Assembly (NCBI GenBank): GCA_963821885.1
Contig: CAWGFN010000001.1
Location: 62,001 to 126,000 of the forward strand
DNA from: Oleiagrimonas sp963821885
GTDB taxonomy: Bacteria; Pseudomonadota; Gammaproteobacteria; Xanthomonadales; Rhodanobacteraceae
Length of the DNA stretch: 64,000 bases
Direction of reading: 5' to 3'
This document shows positions 53,469 to 62,541 of this stretch, piece after piece (position 1 is the stretch's first letter; each line of letters begins with the position of its first letter). The notes below the pieces were generated by a model. It saw nothing but the letters and a program-made list of their open reading frames with translations, had not been told where the DNA came from and did no database searches. The translations under genes and the position numbers were made by a program.

Positions 53469-54014
53469 TTACTGCGCGGCGGCTGTGGATCCCGGTGATG
53501 CAGCGGACGGTTTCACGGTCGCCAGCAGGGTGTTCAGTTCGCTGGCGATGGTCGGCAGCATGTCCTTGTCATAGCCCACGTGCACGTGGGCGATGCGGCC
53601 GTCCGGCGCCACCATCACCATGTGCGGGATGCCGTTCACGCCGAAGGCATCGGCCGCCTTGTCGTGTCCATCGTAGGCCAGCACCATGCCCAGGCCGCGC
53701 AGCTTGCGATGCACGTAACGGTAGGTCTGCCGATCCTCGTCATGGCTGATCGCCACCACCTGCAGGCGGCCCCTGGCCAGGCGCTGCATGTTGGCCAGCA
53801 CCGGGAGCTCGTGCATGCAGTAATGGCACCAGGTGGCCCAGAACGTCACCACCAGCACCTTGCCTTGATATTGCGAAGCGTGGATGGCGCTGCCGTCGTC
53901 ACGATGGCCGAGGTCGTCGGGCACCTTGTCCCCGGGTTTCACCGCGGCCTGCGAGGAGGCGCAGAGCAGCGCCAGGACGGCGGCCAGGATGATGCTGCGT
54001 CGCGTGAGTTTCAT
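53469..54014 (-). CDS. TlpA-like periplasmic thiol-disulfide oxidoreductase
   Basis: A 181-residue protein with signal peptide (IILAAVLALLCASSQAA). The redoxin domain has TFWATWCHYCMHELP as active site and GVNGIPHMVMVAPDGRI as cis-Pro region. The WCHYC centre differs from the usual WCGPC or WCPPC, which would shift its redox potential. A short Ala/Ser-rich tail ends it. It is convergent with the GH92 gene, 26 bp apart, and not obviously part of the mannoside locus. Confidence 0.86.
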   Translation of the reverse strand: MKLTRRSIILAAVLALLCASSQAAVKPGDKVPDDLGHRDDGSAIHASQYQGKVLVVTFWATWCHYCMHELPVLANMQRLARGRLQVVAISHDEDRQTYRYVHRKLRGLGMVLAYDGHDKAADAFGVNGIPHMVMVAPDGRIAHVHVGYDKDMLPTIASELNTLLATVKPSAASPGSTAAAQ

Positions 54015-54091
54015 GGGGTTCCTCCCTGTGCCCGATCGGGATGCTCATGCGCGCCCCCGATACATGCCATGCATCCGTGCACCGCGCGGCT

Positions 54092-54889
54092 TCACTTGCC
54101 GGTCGCGCGGAACTTGAAGACGAACTGGTCGGTCATGCCACGGATCTTCGGATCGAAGACCTTGATGTCGTGCGGGTCCTTCCGATTGCGCAGCACGTTG
54201 CTCGCGCCGAGGAAACGGAAGCCCGCGGCGGTCACCTGCTGCTTCACGGTGGCCGGGTCGATGCGGTGCAGGGTGCCGGTGTCGCGCAGACCCGAGCCCG
54301 CCGGCGCGACATGATCGTTGACCAGGAAGATGCCGCCGGGCTTGAGCACGCTGTGCACTTCGCCGGCCAGCATCTTCGGCGTGATGCTGCCGAGGCCCGG
54401 GTTGTTGTAGTCGTGCATGTTCTCCGCCGTGAAGACCAGGTCCGCGGGCTTCGGGGCGGCGAGTTTGGACGATGGCTGCACCAGCACGCTGACGTTGGCG
54501 TAATGCGGGTCGGCGGCGATCGCTTTCACGGTGTCCAGTGACTTGGGGAAAGCCTTGGCGGCCGCCTCGGGGACCACCGCGTAGACGTGCCCCTTCGGGC
54601 CCACGACCTGGCTCAATATCCGTGTCCAGTAACCGCCTCCCGGGACCAGTTCGACCACCACGTCGCCCGGCTTGACGCCGGAGTAGGCCAGCACGGGACC
54701 CGGCCGGCGGCGCGCGTCGTCGCGCCGGTCCGCCGAGCGGGCCGGATCGGCCAGGGCGTGAGTTATGGCGGCGGGCACCTTGATGCGGGCAGGTTGCCCG
54801 CGATCGGCCCGTGCGGGTGCGGCGAAGGTCAGGCCGAGCGCGACGCCGGCCAGGAGTATCGGGAGGAGGGATCCGTGCATGCGCATCAT
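54092..54889 (-). CDS. SAM methyltransferase-like protein with signal peptide
   Basis: About 265 residues. The N-terminus (ILLAGVALGLTFAAPARA) is a good Sec signal, so export is predicted. The rest is a Rossmann methyltransferase fold: VVVELVPGGGYWTRIL as SAM loop, DLVFTAENMHDYNN, and VLKPGGIFLVNDHVA. It resembles the COG4798 group of predicted methyltransferases. How a SAM enzyme would work in the periplasm is unclear. Starts at 54889, 54886 and 54880 are all possible. It follows the AGE gene by 48 bp on the same strand. Confidence 0.8.
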   Translation of the reverse strand: MMRMHGSLLPILLAGVALGLTFAAPARADRGQPARIKVPAAITHALADPARSADRRDDARRRPGPVLAYSGVKPGDVVVELVPGGGYWTRILSQVVGPKGHVYAVVPEAAAKAFPKSLDTVKAIAADPHYANVSVLVQPSSKLAAPKPADLVFTAENMHDYNNPGLGSITPKMLAGEVHSVLKPGGIFLVNDHVAPAGSGLRDTGTLHRIDPATVKQQVTAAGFRFLGASNVLRNRKDPHDIKVFDPKIRGMTDQFVFKFRATGK

Positions 54890-54937
54890 GCGGGCAGTAT
54901 GGACCTCTCGGTCAACCGCTTCCAGTAGGCCCGGGCG

Positions 54938-56317
54938 TCAACGGGCGCCGATCACATTGAGCACCTCGTAGCAGGCGCCCATGGTGTGGTAATCGACCTT
55001 GCCTGCCGGGCTCTTGCAGTTGTCGTGCTTCTGGTTCATGTGGTCGAGGATGCGGTACCAGCCGCCATGCTGGTGATCGACCATGTGTTGCCAGGCATAG
55101 GTCCAGATGCGCTCGTACCACAGCCAGTAGTCCTCCAGGTCCGTGCGCTGCGCCAGCAGCGCGGCGGCGGCCAGGGTCTCGGCCTGGACCCAGAAGTACT
55201 TGTCGTCGTCGCAGATGTCGCCGTCCGGATCGAAGCCGTAGCACAGACCGCCGTGCTGCTTGTCCCAGGCAATCGACACGGCGGTATCGAACAGGCGCCG
55301 CGCCGTCGGCACCAGCCAGTCCAGCCCGGGGCGGGCAACGGGCTGCTCCTCGCGATCGCCAAGCGGATCGAGCACGCGCGGGGATATCCCCGCCGCCGAC
55401 ACCGGGACTGCCGCCTCGTGGCGTTCCGGCAACGGGCGCCATGCCGTCCCGACCGAGCCCTGCACGCCGACGGGATGTTCCGCCTGCGCGGCCGGACGAC
55501 GGCAATGCCGGTCGAGGATCAGCAGCAGCTTGGCCCACTCGGTGTGGTGCCCGGGCTGGAACCCCCAGGGGCGGAACAGGTGGCGGGGATCGTCGCGGTT
55601 GTAGTCCCAGTCGACGTTCCACTGCGCGTCGTAATGCTCCCAGATCAGCCCGTTGGCGAGACTGGCCTGGCGCCGGGTGATGTTGTCGGCCAGAAGCAGG
55701 GCGCGATCCAGATAGCGAGTCTGGCCGCTGGCCTCGTAGGCGCACAGCATGGCTTCGCACATGTGCATGTTGGCGTTCTGCCCGCGGTAGGGCGAGAAGT
55801 GCCAGTCGGCGTCGGCCTCGTCGCGATACAGGCCGGCGTCCGCGTCCCAGTAGCGTTCCTCGAGCAGTTGCCAGGTCTCGTCCATCCACGCCGCGGCCTG
55901 CTCCGATCCCGCCTTGTGCGCGGTGGCGTAGGCCAGCATCACGAAGGCCACCCCGTAGCAGTGGTTGGTACGGTCCTCGGCACGGCCATCACGCAGCGTC
56001 CACACGTAGCCGCCGGTGATGCGGTCGCGATGGATCTCGCGCAGGTAGTTGAGGCCGTGGCGCGTGGCCTCGGCGTAGTTCGGGTTGCCGAAGTGACGGG
56101 AGGCCATGGCGAAGTTGAAGACGAAGCGCGTGCTGCTCACCAGGTGCCGGTGGCGGGTGTCGTAGATGCTGCCATCGTCGCGGAAATACTGGAAGAAACC
56201 ACCGACGGCATCGATGCATCGCGGGTAGTAGAAATGCATGATGTCGGCGATGTGCTGGCGCAGGAACTCCGCGGATCGAAAATCGGGCACGGGGTTGGCG
56301 GGCAGCTTGGGCGTCAT
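54938..56317 (-). CDS. AGE family epimerase/isomerase (probable mannose isomerase)
   Basis: A 459-residue alpha/alpha-barrel enzyme interconverting mannose and fructose or related sugars. Conserved features include STRFVFNFAMASRHF with the Arg, LREIHRDRITGGYVW, QNANMHMCEAMLCAYEA with the catalytic-region His, PWGFQPGHHTEWAKLLLILD, and the C-terminal HQHGGWYRILDH. It is about 50 residues longer than usual because of an unmatched insertion between LLLILDRH and WLVPTARRLF. Its start overlaps the sugar-kinase stop by four bases. With the kinase it fits mannose to fructose to fructose-6-phosphate conversion. Confidence 0.9.
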   Translation of the reverse strand: MTPKLPANPVPDFRSAEFLRQHIADIMHFYYPRCIDAVGGFFQYFRDDGSIYDTRHRHLVSSTRFVFNFAMASRHFGNPNYAEATRHGLNYLREIHRDRITGGYVWTLRDGRAEDRTNHCYGVAFVMLAYATAHKAGSEQAAAWMDETWQLLEERYWDADAGLYRDEADADWHFSPYRGQNANMHMCEAMLCAYEASGQTRYLDRALLLADNITRRQASLANGLIWEHYDAQWNVDWDYNRDDPRHLFRPWGFQPGHHTEWAKLLLILDRHCRRPAAQAEHPVGVQGSVGTAWRPLPERHEAAVPVSAAGISPRVLDPLGDREEQPVARPGLDWLVPTARRLFDTAVSIAWDKQHGGLCYGFDPDGDICDDDKYFWVQAETLAAAALLAQRTDLEDYWLWYERIWTYAWQHMVDHQHGGWYRILDHMNQKHDNCKSPAGKVDYHTMGACYEVLNVIGAR

Positions 56318-57288
56318 CGGTTCGTTTCCATGAATGTGGCGACTTCCCGTGCGTCCGGCATCGCGGCGAAGGAACCGCGCCGCGTGGCGGCAAGCGCGCC
56401 GCATGCGGCGGCGTAGCGCAGTGTCGCATGAAGGCGGGGCATGTCCATCAGCCAGTCGTCGAATCGATCCGGGCCGACATCCTGCGCGGCGATCCTGCAC
56501 AACAGGCCGGCGACGAAGGCATCCCCCGCGGCCGTGCTGTCGAGGACGTCGACGCCATAGACCGGCATGTCCCCCTCGACATCACGCATGAACCAGCGCA
56601 GCGGTGCCTCGCCGTCGGTGACCACCAGCAGGCGCGCGTGGCCACTCCACAGGCGTTCGAGGAAGGCGTCCACGCCGTCGAGCGCCAGATAGTCCAGTTC
56701 CTCGGCGCTGAGCTTGACGATGTCGGCCAGCTCCAGGCCGCTCCACATCACCGGACGCGGATCGTCCACGCAAGTCCAGCGCGCCGGACGCAGGTTCAGG
56801 TCGAAGCTGACCAGCCCGCCGGCGGCGCGGGCGCGACGCATCCCTTCGCGCGTGGCCTCGGCCAATTCCGCCTCGCTCATGCTCAGCGAGCAGGCGTGCA
56901 GAAGGGCGCCCCGGGCAAAGGCATGCTCGTCGAAATGCGCGCTGCGGAACAGCATGTCGGCCGATGGCGGCCGGTAGAACTCGAAACTGCGTTCGCCGTG
57001 TTCATCCAGCTGCACGAATGCAAGCGCGGTAGGGGCTTCGTCGGTGCGCCTGGCATGGCGGGTGTCCACCCCGGCACGCTGCAGCTGGTCGACCAGGAAA
57101 TCGCCGAAGCGGTCCGTGCCCAGCATGCCGACGAAGCGGGCATCACCGCCCAGCCGCGCCACGCCGACGGCCACGTTGGCCTGGCCGCCGCCGGCATAGG
57201 GCACGAAGGCGCGGCTGAAGCCATGCGCGTCCATGCCTTCCGGATGGAAGTCGATCAGGGCTTCGCCAAAGCAGAGGATGGGTCGCAT
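56314..57288 (-). CDS. PfkB family carbohydrate kinase (fructokinase-like)
   Basis: A 324-residue ribokinase-fold kinase. GGGQANVAVGVARLGG is the substrate-binding glycine signature, FDLNLRPARW follows, and DSTAAGDAFVAGLL is the second PfkB signature with the catalytic Asp (here AAGD rather than GAGD, a variant common in fructokinases). Fructose or mannose is the likely substrate given its place between a FucP-type transporter and a mannose isomerase. ATG 57288 starts with the standard ILCFGEALIDF. Confidence 0.92.
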   Translation of the reverse strand: MRPILCFGEALIDFHPEGMDAHGFSRAFVPYAGGGQANVAVGVARLGGDARFVGMLGTDRFGDFLVDQLQRAGVDTRHARRTDEAPTALAFVQLDEHGERSFEFYRPPSADMLFRSAHFDEHAFARGALLHACSLSMSEAELAEATREGMRRARAAGGLVSFDLNLRPARWTCVDDPRPVMWSGLELADIVKLSAEELDYLALDGVDAFLERLWSGHARLLVVTDGEAPLRWFMRDVEGDMPVYGVDVLDSTAAGDAFVAGLLCRIAAQDVGPDRFDDWLMDMPRLHATLRYAAACGALAATRRGSFAAMPDAREVATFMETNR

Positions 57289-57302
57289 GCGTGTCTGGCC
57301 TC

Positions 57303-58643
57303 TCAGGACGGCGTGGCCTGGGCGGCGCGGACCCGCGAACCGCGCAGGCCGTAGAAGACAATGAAGGCGTAGCACAGCAGCGGCAGCACGAACGAGGGCT
57401 GCAGGCCGACGCGGTCGGCCAGGAAGCCCTGCGCCAGCGGTATCACGGCGCCGCCGACGATGGCCATGATCAGCAGACTGGAGGCCTTGTCGGTGAGCGG
57501 CCCCAGGCGTTCGATGCCGAGCGCGAAGATGGTCGGGAACATGATCGAGTTGAACAGGCCGACCGCGATCAGGCTGACCATCGCCACGTGGCCATGGGTG
57601 GTCATGGTGGCGACCAGCAGGGCGCCGGCGACGACCGCGAACCATGTCAGCATCCGGCGCGGATCGAACCAGGCCAGCAGGAACGCGCCGAACAGGCGGC
57701 CGACCATGGCGCCGCCCCAGTAGAACGACACGTAGTGCGACGCCATCTGCTCGCTGACGTTACCGATGTCCGGCTGGGAGATGTAGTTGATCATCAGGCT
57801 GCCGATGGAGACCTCGGCGCCGACGTAGAAGAAGATCGCCAGCACGCCGAAGGCGACATGCGGGATGCGCAGCACCTCGACCAGGCCGCGCAGGTTGTCG
57901 CCCACGGTCGGCTTGCCGGTATCGGTGCTGGCGGTCTTCTCTGAAAGCCTGGGCAGATGGAACATCAGCACCACGCCGGCCAGGATGAACAGCGTCACGG
58001 CCAGTTCCAGATACGGCATCTGCACCGATTGCGCCTGCTCGCTGCGGTAGGCCGCCAGCTGCGCGGCCGGCAGGGCCGCGATCTCGCTTGCCTTCTTCAC
58101 CGCATGCGAGAGGATCAGGTAACCGCCGAAGATCGGCGCCAGCGTGGTGCCCAGGGAATTTAGCGTCTGCGCCAGGGTCAGGCGGCTGGAGCCGGTGCGC
58201 ACCGGGCCGAGCAGGGCGACATACGGATTGGCGGCGACCTGAAGCACCGTGATGCCGGTGGCCAGCACGAACAGCGCGCCGAGGAACAGCGGGTAGTTGT
58301 GCCATTCGGCGGCGGGCAGGAAACCCAGCGCGCCGATGCCGGCGATGCCCAGGCCGGCGACGATGCCGAGCTTGAAGCCGATGCGATCGACCAGCCAGCC
58401 ACTGGGCAGGGACATCAGGAAATAGGCGCCGAAGAAGGTGAACTGCACCAGCATCACCTGGAAGTAGCTCAGGTCGAAGGCGGCCTTCAGGTGCGGGATC
58501 AGGCTGTCGTTGAGCGCGGTCAGGAACCCCCACATGAAGAACACGAGGGTCAGCACGGTGAGCGCGGTCGGGTAGTACGTGTAGCGCTCGGGTCCGGCAC
58601 CCGTGGCAGGGGCGCGGATCGGTCGGCCGGGAGCGGAAGCCAT
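57303..58643 (-). CDS. FucP/GluP-type sugar:proton symporter (MFS)
   Basis: A 446-residue inner-membrane transporter with 12 predicted helices. The family markers are FFMWGFLTALNDSLIPHLKA in helix 1 and LQVAANPYVALLGP in helix 4, followed by a cytoplasmic loop. Members import fucose, glucose, galactose or mannose by proton symport. Its place in a locus with two mannosidase-family proteins, isomerase and kinase suggests mannose. It lies 19 bp downstream of the LacI-type regulator and 14 bp before the kinase gene. Confidence 0.92.
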   Translation of the reverse strand: MASAPGRPIRAPATGAGPERYTYYPTALTVLTLVFFMWGFLTALNDSLIPHLKAAFDLSYFQVMLVQFTFFGAYFLMSLPSGWLVDRIGFKLGIVAGLGIAGIGALGFLPAAEWHNYPLFLGALFVLATGITVLQVAANPYVALLGPVRTGSSRLTLAQTLNSLGTTLAPIFGGYLILSHAVKKASEIAALPAAQLAAYRSEQAQSVQMPYLELAVTLFILAGVVLMFHLPRLSEKTASTDTGKPTVGDNLRGLVEVLRIPHVAFGVLAIFFYVGAEVSIGSLMINYISQPDIGNVSEQMASHYVSFYWGGAMVGRLFGAFLLAWFDPRRMLTWFAVVAGALLVATMTTHGHVAMVSLIAVGLFNSIMFPTIFALGIERLGPLTDKASSLLIMAIVGGAVIPLAQGFLADRVGLQPSFVLPLLCYAFIVFYGLRGSRVRAAQATPS

Positions 58644-58662
58644 GCGCGATGAACCTCGTCGG

Positions 58663-59685
58663 TCAGGAAACGGTGGGTGGGCTGGTGCTGGCGCGCACTT
58701 CCAGTTGCGCCGGCGAGGTGATGTCGATGGCGGCGGCGTCCGGTTCGCGTACGCGCAGCAGGATGCGTTGCGCGGCCTGGCGCCCGCGGGCGCGGGGATC
58801 GGTGGCGATGGTGGTCAGCGGGGGCAGGCTGACGGAGGCTTCGGGGATGTCGTCGAAGCCGGTGACCGAGAAATCCTTGCCCGGGCGCAGGCCGCGCGCG
58901 TTCAGGCCCAGCATCAGGCCCAGCGCCACCGCGTCGTTGTAGCAGACGGCGGCGGTCGGCGCGGGATCGCGCATGAACAGTGCCGCCGTCTGCGCGGCGG
59001 CCTGCAGGCGCGTGGGCGCGCTCTCGATCAGCCAGGGCGGTTCGATCGCGATGCCCGCCGCATGCATGGCGTCGGCGTAGCCCTCGCGGCGCTCGCGGCA
59101 GGAGCTGGAATCGGCGTGACCGCCGAAGAAGGCGATGCGCCGGTGGCCGAGCTCGAGCAGGTGCTCGGTGGCCAGGCGCGCGCCGCGGCGGTTGTCGAGG
59201 GCGAGGAAGTCCCAGTGCGCGTGGGGCAGCTTGCGGTTGAAGACCAGCACGGGCGTGTGCGCGCCGATGATGTCCAGCAGCGCCTCGCCGTCGCTGTGCT
59301 CGGCGGGCGACAGGATGATGCCGGCCGGCGCGTGCTCGCCGAGCGTGGCCAGCACCTTGCGCTGGCGTTCGGTCGATTCGCTGGTGCTGCCCAGCAGGGT
59401 GATGAAGCCTTCCGCGCCCAGCGCCTCATCGACGCCGGCGGCGAATTCGGCGAAGAAGGGATTGGACAGGTCGTTGATGACCAGGGCCACGCTGGACGAG
59501 GTGCGCTGGCGCAGGTTGGCGGCGGCGCGGTTGTAGACGTAGCCCTGGCGTTTCAGTTCGGCCTCGACCTTGTGGCGCGTGGCGGCGGCCACCAGCGGGC
59601 TGCCGCGCAGCACCAGGGAGACCGTCGCGCGCGAGACATGACAGCCACGGGCGATGTCGGCCAGGGTCACGCGTCGCCCGTTCAC
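58663..59685 (-). CDS. LacI family transcriptional regulator of the mannoside locus
   Basis: A 340-residue regulator. The helix-turn-helix is RVTLADIARGCHVSRATVSLVLRG, with hinge VYNRAAANLRQ. The periplasmic-binding-like domain carries VALVINDLSNPFFAEFAAG and VTGFDDIPEAS. Start GTG 59685 with GAGGTG 5 bases upstream is chosen, because the longer frame to 59769 runs through the operator. It heads an operon with transporter, kinase and isomerase. It probably autorepresses through the palindrome at 59754 and controls both GH92 genes. The effector is likely a mannose derivative. Confidence 0.94.
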   Translation of the reverse strand: MNGRRVTLADIARGCHVSRATVSLVLRGSPLVAAATRHKVEAELKRQGYVYNRAAANLRQRTSSSVALVINDLSNPFFAEFAAGVDEALGAEGFITLLGSTSESTERQRKVLATLGEHAPAGIILSPAEHSDGEALLDIIGAHTPVLVFNRKLPHAHWDFLALDNRRGARLATEHLLELGHRRIAFFGGHADSSSCRERREGYADAMHAAGIAIEPPWLIESAPTRLQAAAQTAALFMRDPAPTAAVCYNDAVALGLMLGLNARGLRPGKDFSVTGFDDIPEASVSLPPLTTIATDPRARGRQAAQRILLRVREPDAAAIDITSPAQLEVRASTSPPTVS

Positions 59686-59753
59686 GGGGCACCTCGGGAG
59701 CACGGGAAGGACACGGCGATGGCGCGGTGATCGGGCATCGTCTCTCGGATCGG

Positions 59754-59771
59754 TTTTGGAACGATTCAAAT
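59754..59771 (-). promoter_or_regulatory. LacI-family operator upstream of the regulator operon
   Basis: TTTTGGAACGATTCAAAT is a near-palindrome with the same TTTGGA-N-CGAT-N-CAAA core as the site at 49956. It lies 69 bases upstream of the regulator's GTG start and 115 bases upstream of the GH92 start on the other strand. Confidence 0.72.
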
Positions 59772-59855
59772 CAGGCAGGCGCGGATCAAATGGCCTGTTC
59801 GGGCATCATGCATTGCAACATGCCAGCGTGCAATCTGCATGCTAGCTTGAGCCAA

Positions 59856-59873
59856 ATTTGGAACGATTTAAAC
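59856..59873 (+). promoter_or_regulatory. LacI-family operator upstream of the second GH92 gene
   Basis: ATTTGGAACGATTTAAAC shares the TTTGGA-N-CGAT core with the other two palindromes. It ends 12 bases before ATG 59886, so a bound repressor would block transcription elongation or cover the transcription start. Confidence 0.72.
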
Positions 59874-59885
59874 CGGGGATTCGCC

Positions 59886-62240
59886 ATGCCGTTCCGTACC
59901 GTTTTCCGTGGCTGCCTGTGCCTTGTCCTGGGAGCGCTGCTGATGTCCGCCACCGCCCGAGCCGCCGCGCCGCGCAGCGCCTGGTCCCAGGTCGATCCGA
60001 TGATCGGTACCGGCGGCGACGGACATACGTTCCCCGGCGCGACGGTGCCGTTCGGCATGATCCAGTTGAGCCCGGACACCGCGATGCCCGATTTCAGGCA
60101 CGGCTACAAATGGGCGGCCGGCTACCGCTACGACGATTCGACCATCCGCGGCTTCTCGCACACGCACTTCTCCGGCAGCGGCCATTCGGACCTGGGCGAC
60201 GTGCTGCTGATGCCGATCGGCGGCACGGTGCATCTGGATGCCGGCGAGGCGGACAAGCCCGGCAGCGGCTACCGCTCGCGCTTCAGCCACGACACCGAGA
60301 CGGCGCAGGCCGGCTACTACGCCGTGACGCTGCCGGACAACCACGTGCGCGTGGAGCTGACCGCGGGCAAGCGCGTGGGCTGGCACCGCTATACCTTCGC
60401 CAAGGGCGATCCGGCGCACGTGCTGCTGGACCTGCGCCCGAGCATCTACGACTACAAGGGCAAGGTGTCCTGGGCGCGTTTGCGCGTGCGCCGCGACGGC
60501 ACCGTCACCGGCATGCGCGAGACGCGCGGCTGGGCGCCGGGGCGGCAGCTGTTCTTCGCCATCCGCTTCTCGCGCAGGATGGCCTCGCATGAGCTGATGA
60601 ACCGCGAGGACAACATCCTCTACAAGGGCTTCAAGGGCCCCGGTGACGCGCCGACCGACACCGATGCCGTGGAGGGTCGCGCGCTGGAAGGCGTGTTCGA
60701 CTTCGGCACGCTGGACAAGCCGCTGGTCGTGAAGGTGGCGATCTCCACCGTCAGCGAAGCCAATGCCATCGCCAACCTCGACGCCGACGGCAGGGGCTGG
60801 AACTTCGACGCCCGCCGCGCCGAGGCGAGCAGGGACTGGGAAAAGGCGCTGTCGGCCATCGACATCGACGCACCAGCGGCCACGCGCAGGAACTTCTACA
60901 CCGCGATGTACCACGCCATGATCGCGCCGAATCTGGCGATGGACGTCAACGGCCAGTACCGCGGCCCCGACCACGGCATCCATCAGGCCAAGGATTTCAC
61001 CTTCTACTCGACCTGGTCGCTGTGGGACGTCTACCGAGCGCAGCAGCCGCTGATGACGCTGATCCAGCCGAACAAGCGTGTGGCGAACTTCGTGCAGTCG
61101 CTGGTCGCGGCGCAGGAATCCAGTCCCTTCGGCATCCTGCCGGTGTGGGCCTACCAGGGCCTGGAGACCTGGTGCATGATCGGCTACCACGCGGTGCCGG
61201 TGATCGCCGACGCCTACATGAAGGGCATCCGCGGTTTCGATGCGAAGGCGGCGCTGAAGGCGATGGTCGCCAGTGCCACCTACAAGCCCTACGGCGGCCT
61301 GGGCTGGTACATGAAGCTCGGCTACGTGCCCATCGACAAGGTGCCCGAAGCGGCATCCAAGACGGTCGAATACGCCTTCGACGACTGGACGATTTCGCGC
61401 ATGGCCGGTGCGATGGGCGACGAGGCGCTGGCCAAGCGTTTCGCAAAGCGCGCCGGCTACTGGCGAAATTCGTTCGACCCGAAGACGGGCTTCCTGCGCG
61501 CACGCAAGAGCGACGGCACGTTCCGCGCGCCGTTCGATCCGGCGGCGGCGGGCTACGGCAGCGACTACACCGAGGGCAACGCATGGCAGTACTCGTGGTA
61601 CGAGCCGCAGGACATCGGCGGCCTGATCACCGTGCTGGGCGGGGACGACAAGCTGATCGCCAAACTCGACCACGTGTTCGAGGCCAAGGTGGACCCCAAG
61701 GAGTTCGCGCACGTCGAGGACATCTCCGGCCTGATCGGCTACTACGCCCACGGCAACGAGCCCAGCCACCACATCGCCTACCTGTACGACTACGCCGGCG
61801 CGCCGTGGAAGACCCAGCAGCGCCTGAAGCAGATCATGGACACCCAGTACGCGCCGACGCCGACCGGGCTGGCCGGCAACGACGACCTGGGGCAGATGTC
61901 GGCCTGGTACATCTTCACCGCGCTGGGCTTCTACCCGGTGGCGCCGGCCAGCAACCAGTACGTGATCGGCAGGCCGTTCGTGGACAAGGCGGCGCTGCAT
62001 CTGCCCAACGGCAGGACCTTCACCATCGTCGCCAGGCACCTGGACGATGCGCATCCCTATGTCGGCGAGGTGCTGCTGGACGGCAAGCCGCTCGAGCGCA
62101 GCTACATCGAGCACCGGGAGATCCTGCGCGGTGGCACGCTGACGTTCGTGATGCAGGCCCGGCCCGATACCCATTGGGCCACGGGCGTGGCCCAGCGACC
62201 GTATTCGATGACGCCGTACCCGGGCGAGAGGGGCAATTGA
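59886..62240 (+). CDS. GH92 alpha-1,2-type mannosidase, exported
   Basis: A 784-residue calcium-dependent exo-mannosidase. The signal peptide ends near residue 27 (SATARAAAP). The N-terminal beta domain has the family motif MIGTGGDGHTFPGATVPFGM. The catalytic alpha-barrel carries the acid Glu625 in GNEPSHHIAYLYD and the base Asp pair in GLAGNDDLGQMSAWYIF. All expected residues are present, so it should release mannose from N-glycans or mannan. It is divergent from the LacI-type regulator and has an operator right before its start. It lacks the extra modules of the GH92 at 50 kb. Confidence 0.95.
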   Translation: MPFRTVFRGCLCLVLGALLMSATARAAAPRSAWSQVDPMIGTGGDGHTFPGATVPFGMIQLSPDTAMPDFRHGYKWAAGYRYDDSTIRGFSHTHFSGSGHSDLGDVLLMPIGGTVHLDAGEADKPGSGYRSRFSHDTETAQAGYYAVTLPDNHVRVELTAGKRVGWHRYTFAKGDPAHVLLDLRPSIYDYKGKVSWARLRVRRDGTVTGMRETRGWAPGRQLFFAIRFSRRMASHELMNREDNILYKGFKGPGDAPTDTDAVEGRALEGVFDFGTLDKPLVVKVAISTVSEANAIANLDADGRGWNFDARRAEASRDWEKALSAIDIDAPAATRRNFYTAMYHAMIAPNLAMDVNGQYRGPDHGIHQAKDFTFYSTWSLWDVYRAQQPLMTLIQPNKRVANFVQSLVAAQESSPFGILPVWAYQGLETWCMIGYHAVPVIADAYMKGIRGFDAKAALKAMVASATYKPYGGLGWYMKLGYVPIDKVPEAASKTVEYAFDDWTISRMAGAMGDEALAKRFAKRAGYWRNSFDPKTGFLRARKSDGTFRAPFDPAAAGYGSDYTEGNAWQYSWYEPQDIGGLITVLGGDDKLIAKLDHVFEAKVDPKEFAHVEDISGLIGYYAHGNEPSHHIAYLYDYAGAPWKTQQRLKQIMDTQYAPTPTGLAGNDDLGQMSAWYIFTALGFYPVAPASNQYVIGRPFVDKAALHLPNGRTFTIVARHLDDAHPYVGEVLLDGKPLERSYIEHREILRGGTLTFVMQARPDTHWATGVAQRPYSMTPYPGERGN

Positions 62241-62292
62241 GCGCCTCGGGCGTTACCATGCGCGGAGATTTCCGCATCGGGATACCGAACGC

Positions 62293-62541
62293 ATGAGTGA
62301 CACGCCCCTGGCGCGCCTGCGCTGGCGCTGCCGTCGCGGCACCAAGGAGCTGGACGCGCTGTACGGCTGGTGGCTGGAGCACCGCTACGGCGAGGCCGAC
62401 GCCGAGACCCGAGGCGCCTTCGAGGCGTTGCTCGACGTGCAGGACCCGGACCTGTGGGACTGGACCATCGGCCGTGCCGCGGCGCCGCGCGCCGACTGGC
62501 AGGCGATCATCGATGACATCCGCGCCCAGCATCGGCTTTGA
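62293..62541 (+). CDS. sdhE: Succinate dehydrogenase assembly factor 2 (FAD assembly factor)
   Basis: An 82-residue protein that promotes covalent flavinylation of SdhA. RRGTKELDALYGWW contains the conserved RRG-x-x-ELD surface used for binding the flavoprotein, and FEALLDVQDPDLWDW matches the second conserved helix. It is encoded 13 kb from sdhCDAB and overlaps the YgfX-like gene, the same pairing as ygfY-ygfX in Escherichia coli. Confidence 0.93.
   Translation: MSDTPLARLRWRCRRGTKELDALYGWWLEHRYGEADAETRGAFEALLDVQDPDLWDWTIGRAAAPRADWQAIIDDIRAQHRL

Noticed and set aside
59868..62174. 768-codon ORF antisense to the second GH92 gene
   Set aside because: Shadow of a fully conserved GH92 gene.
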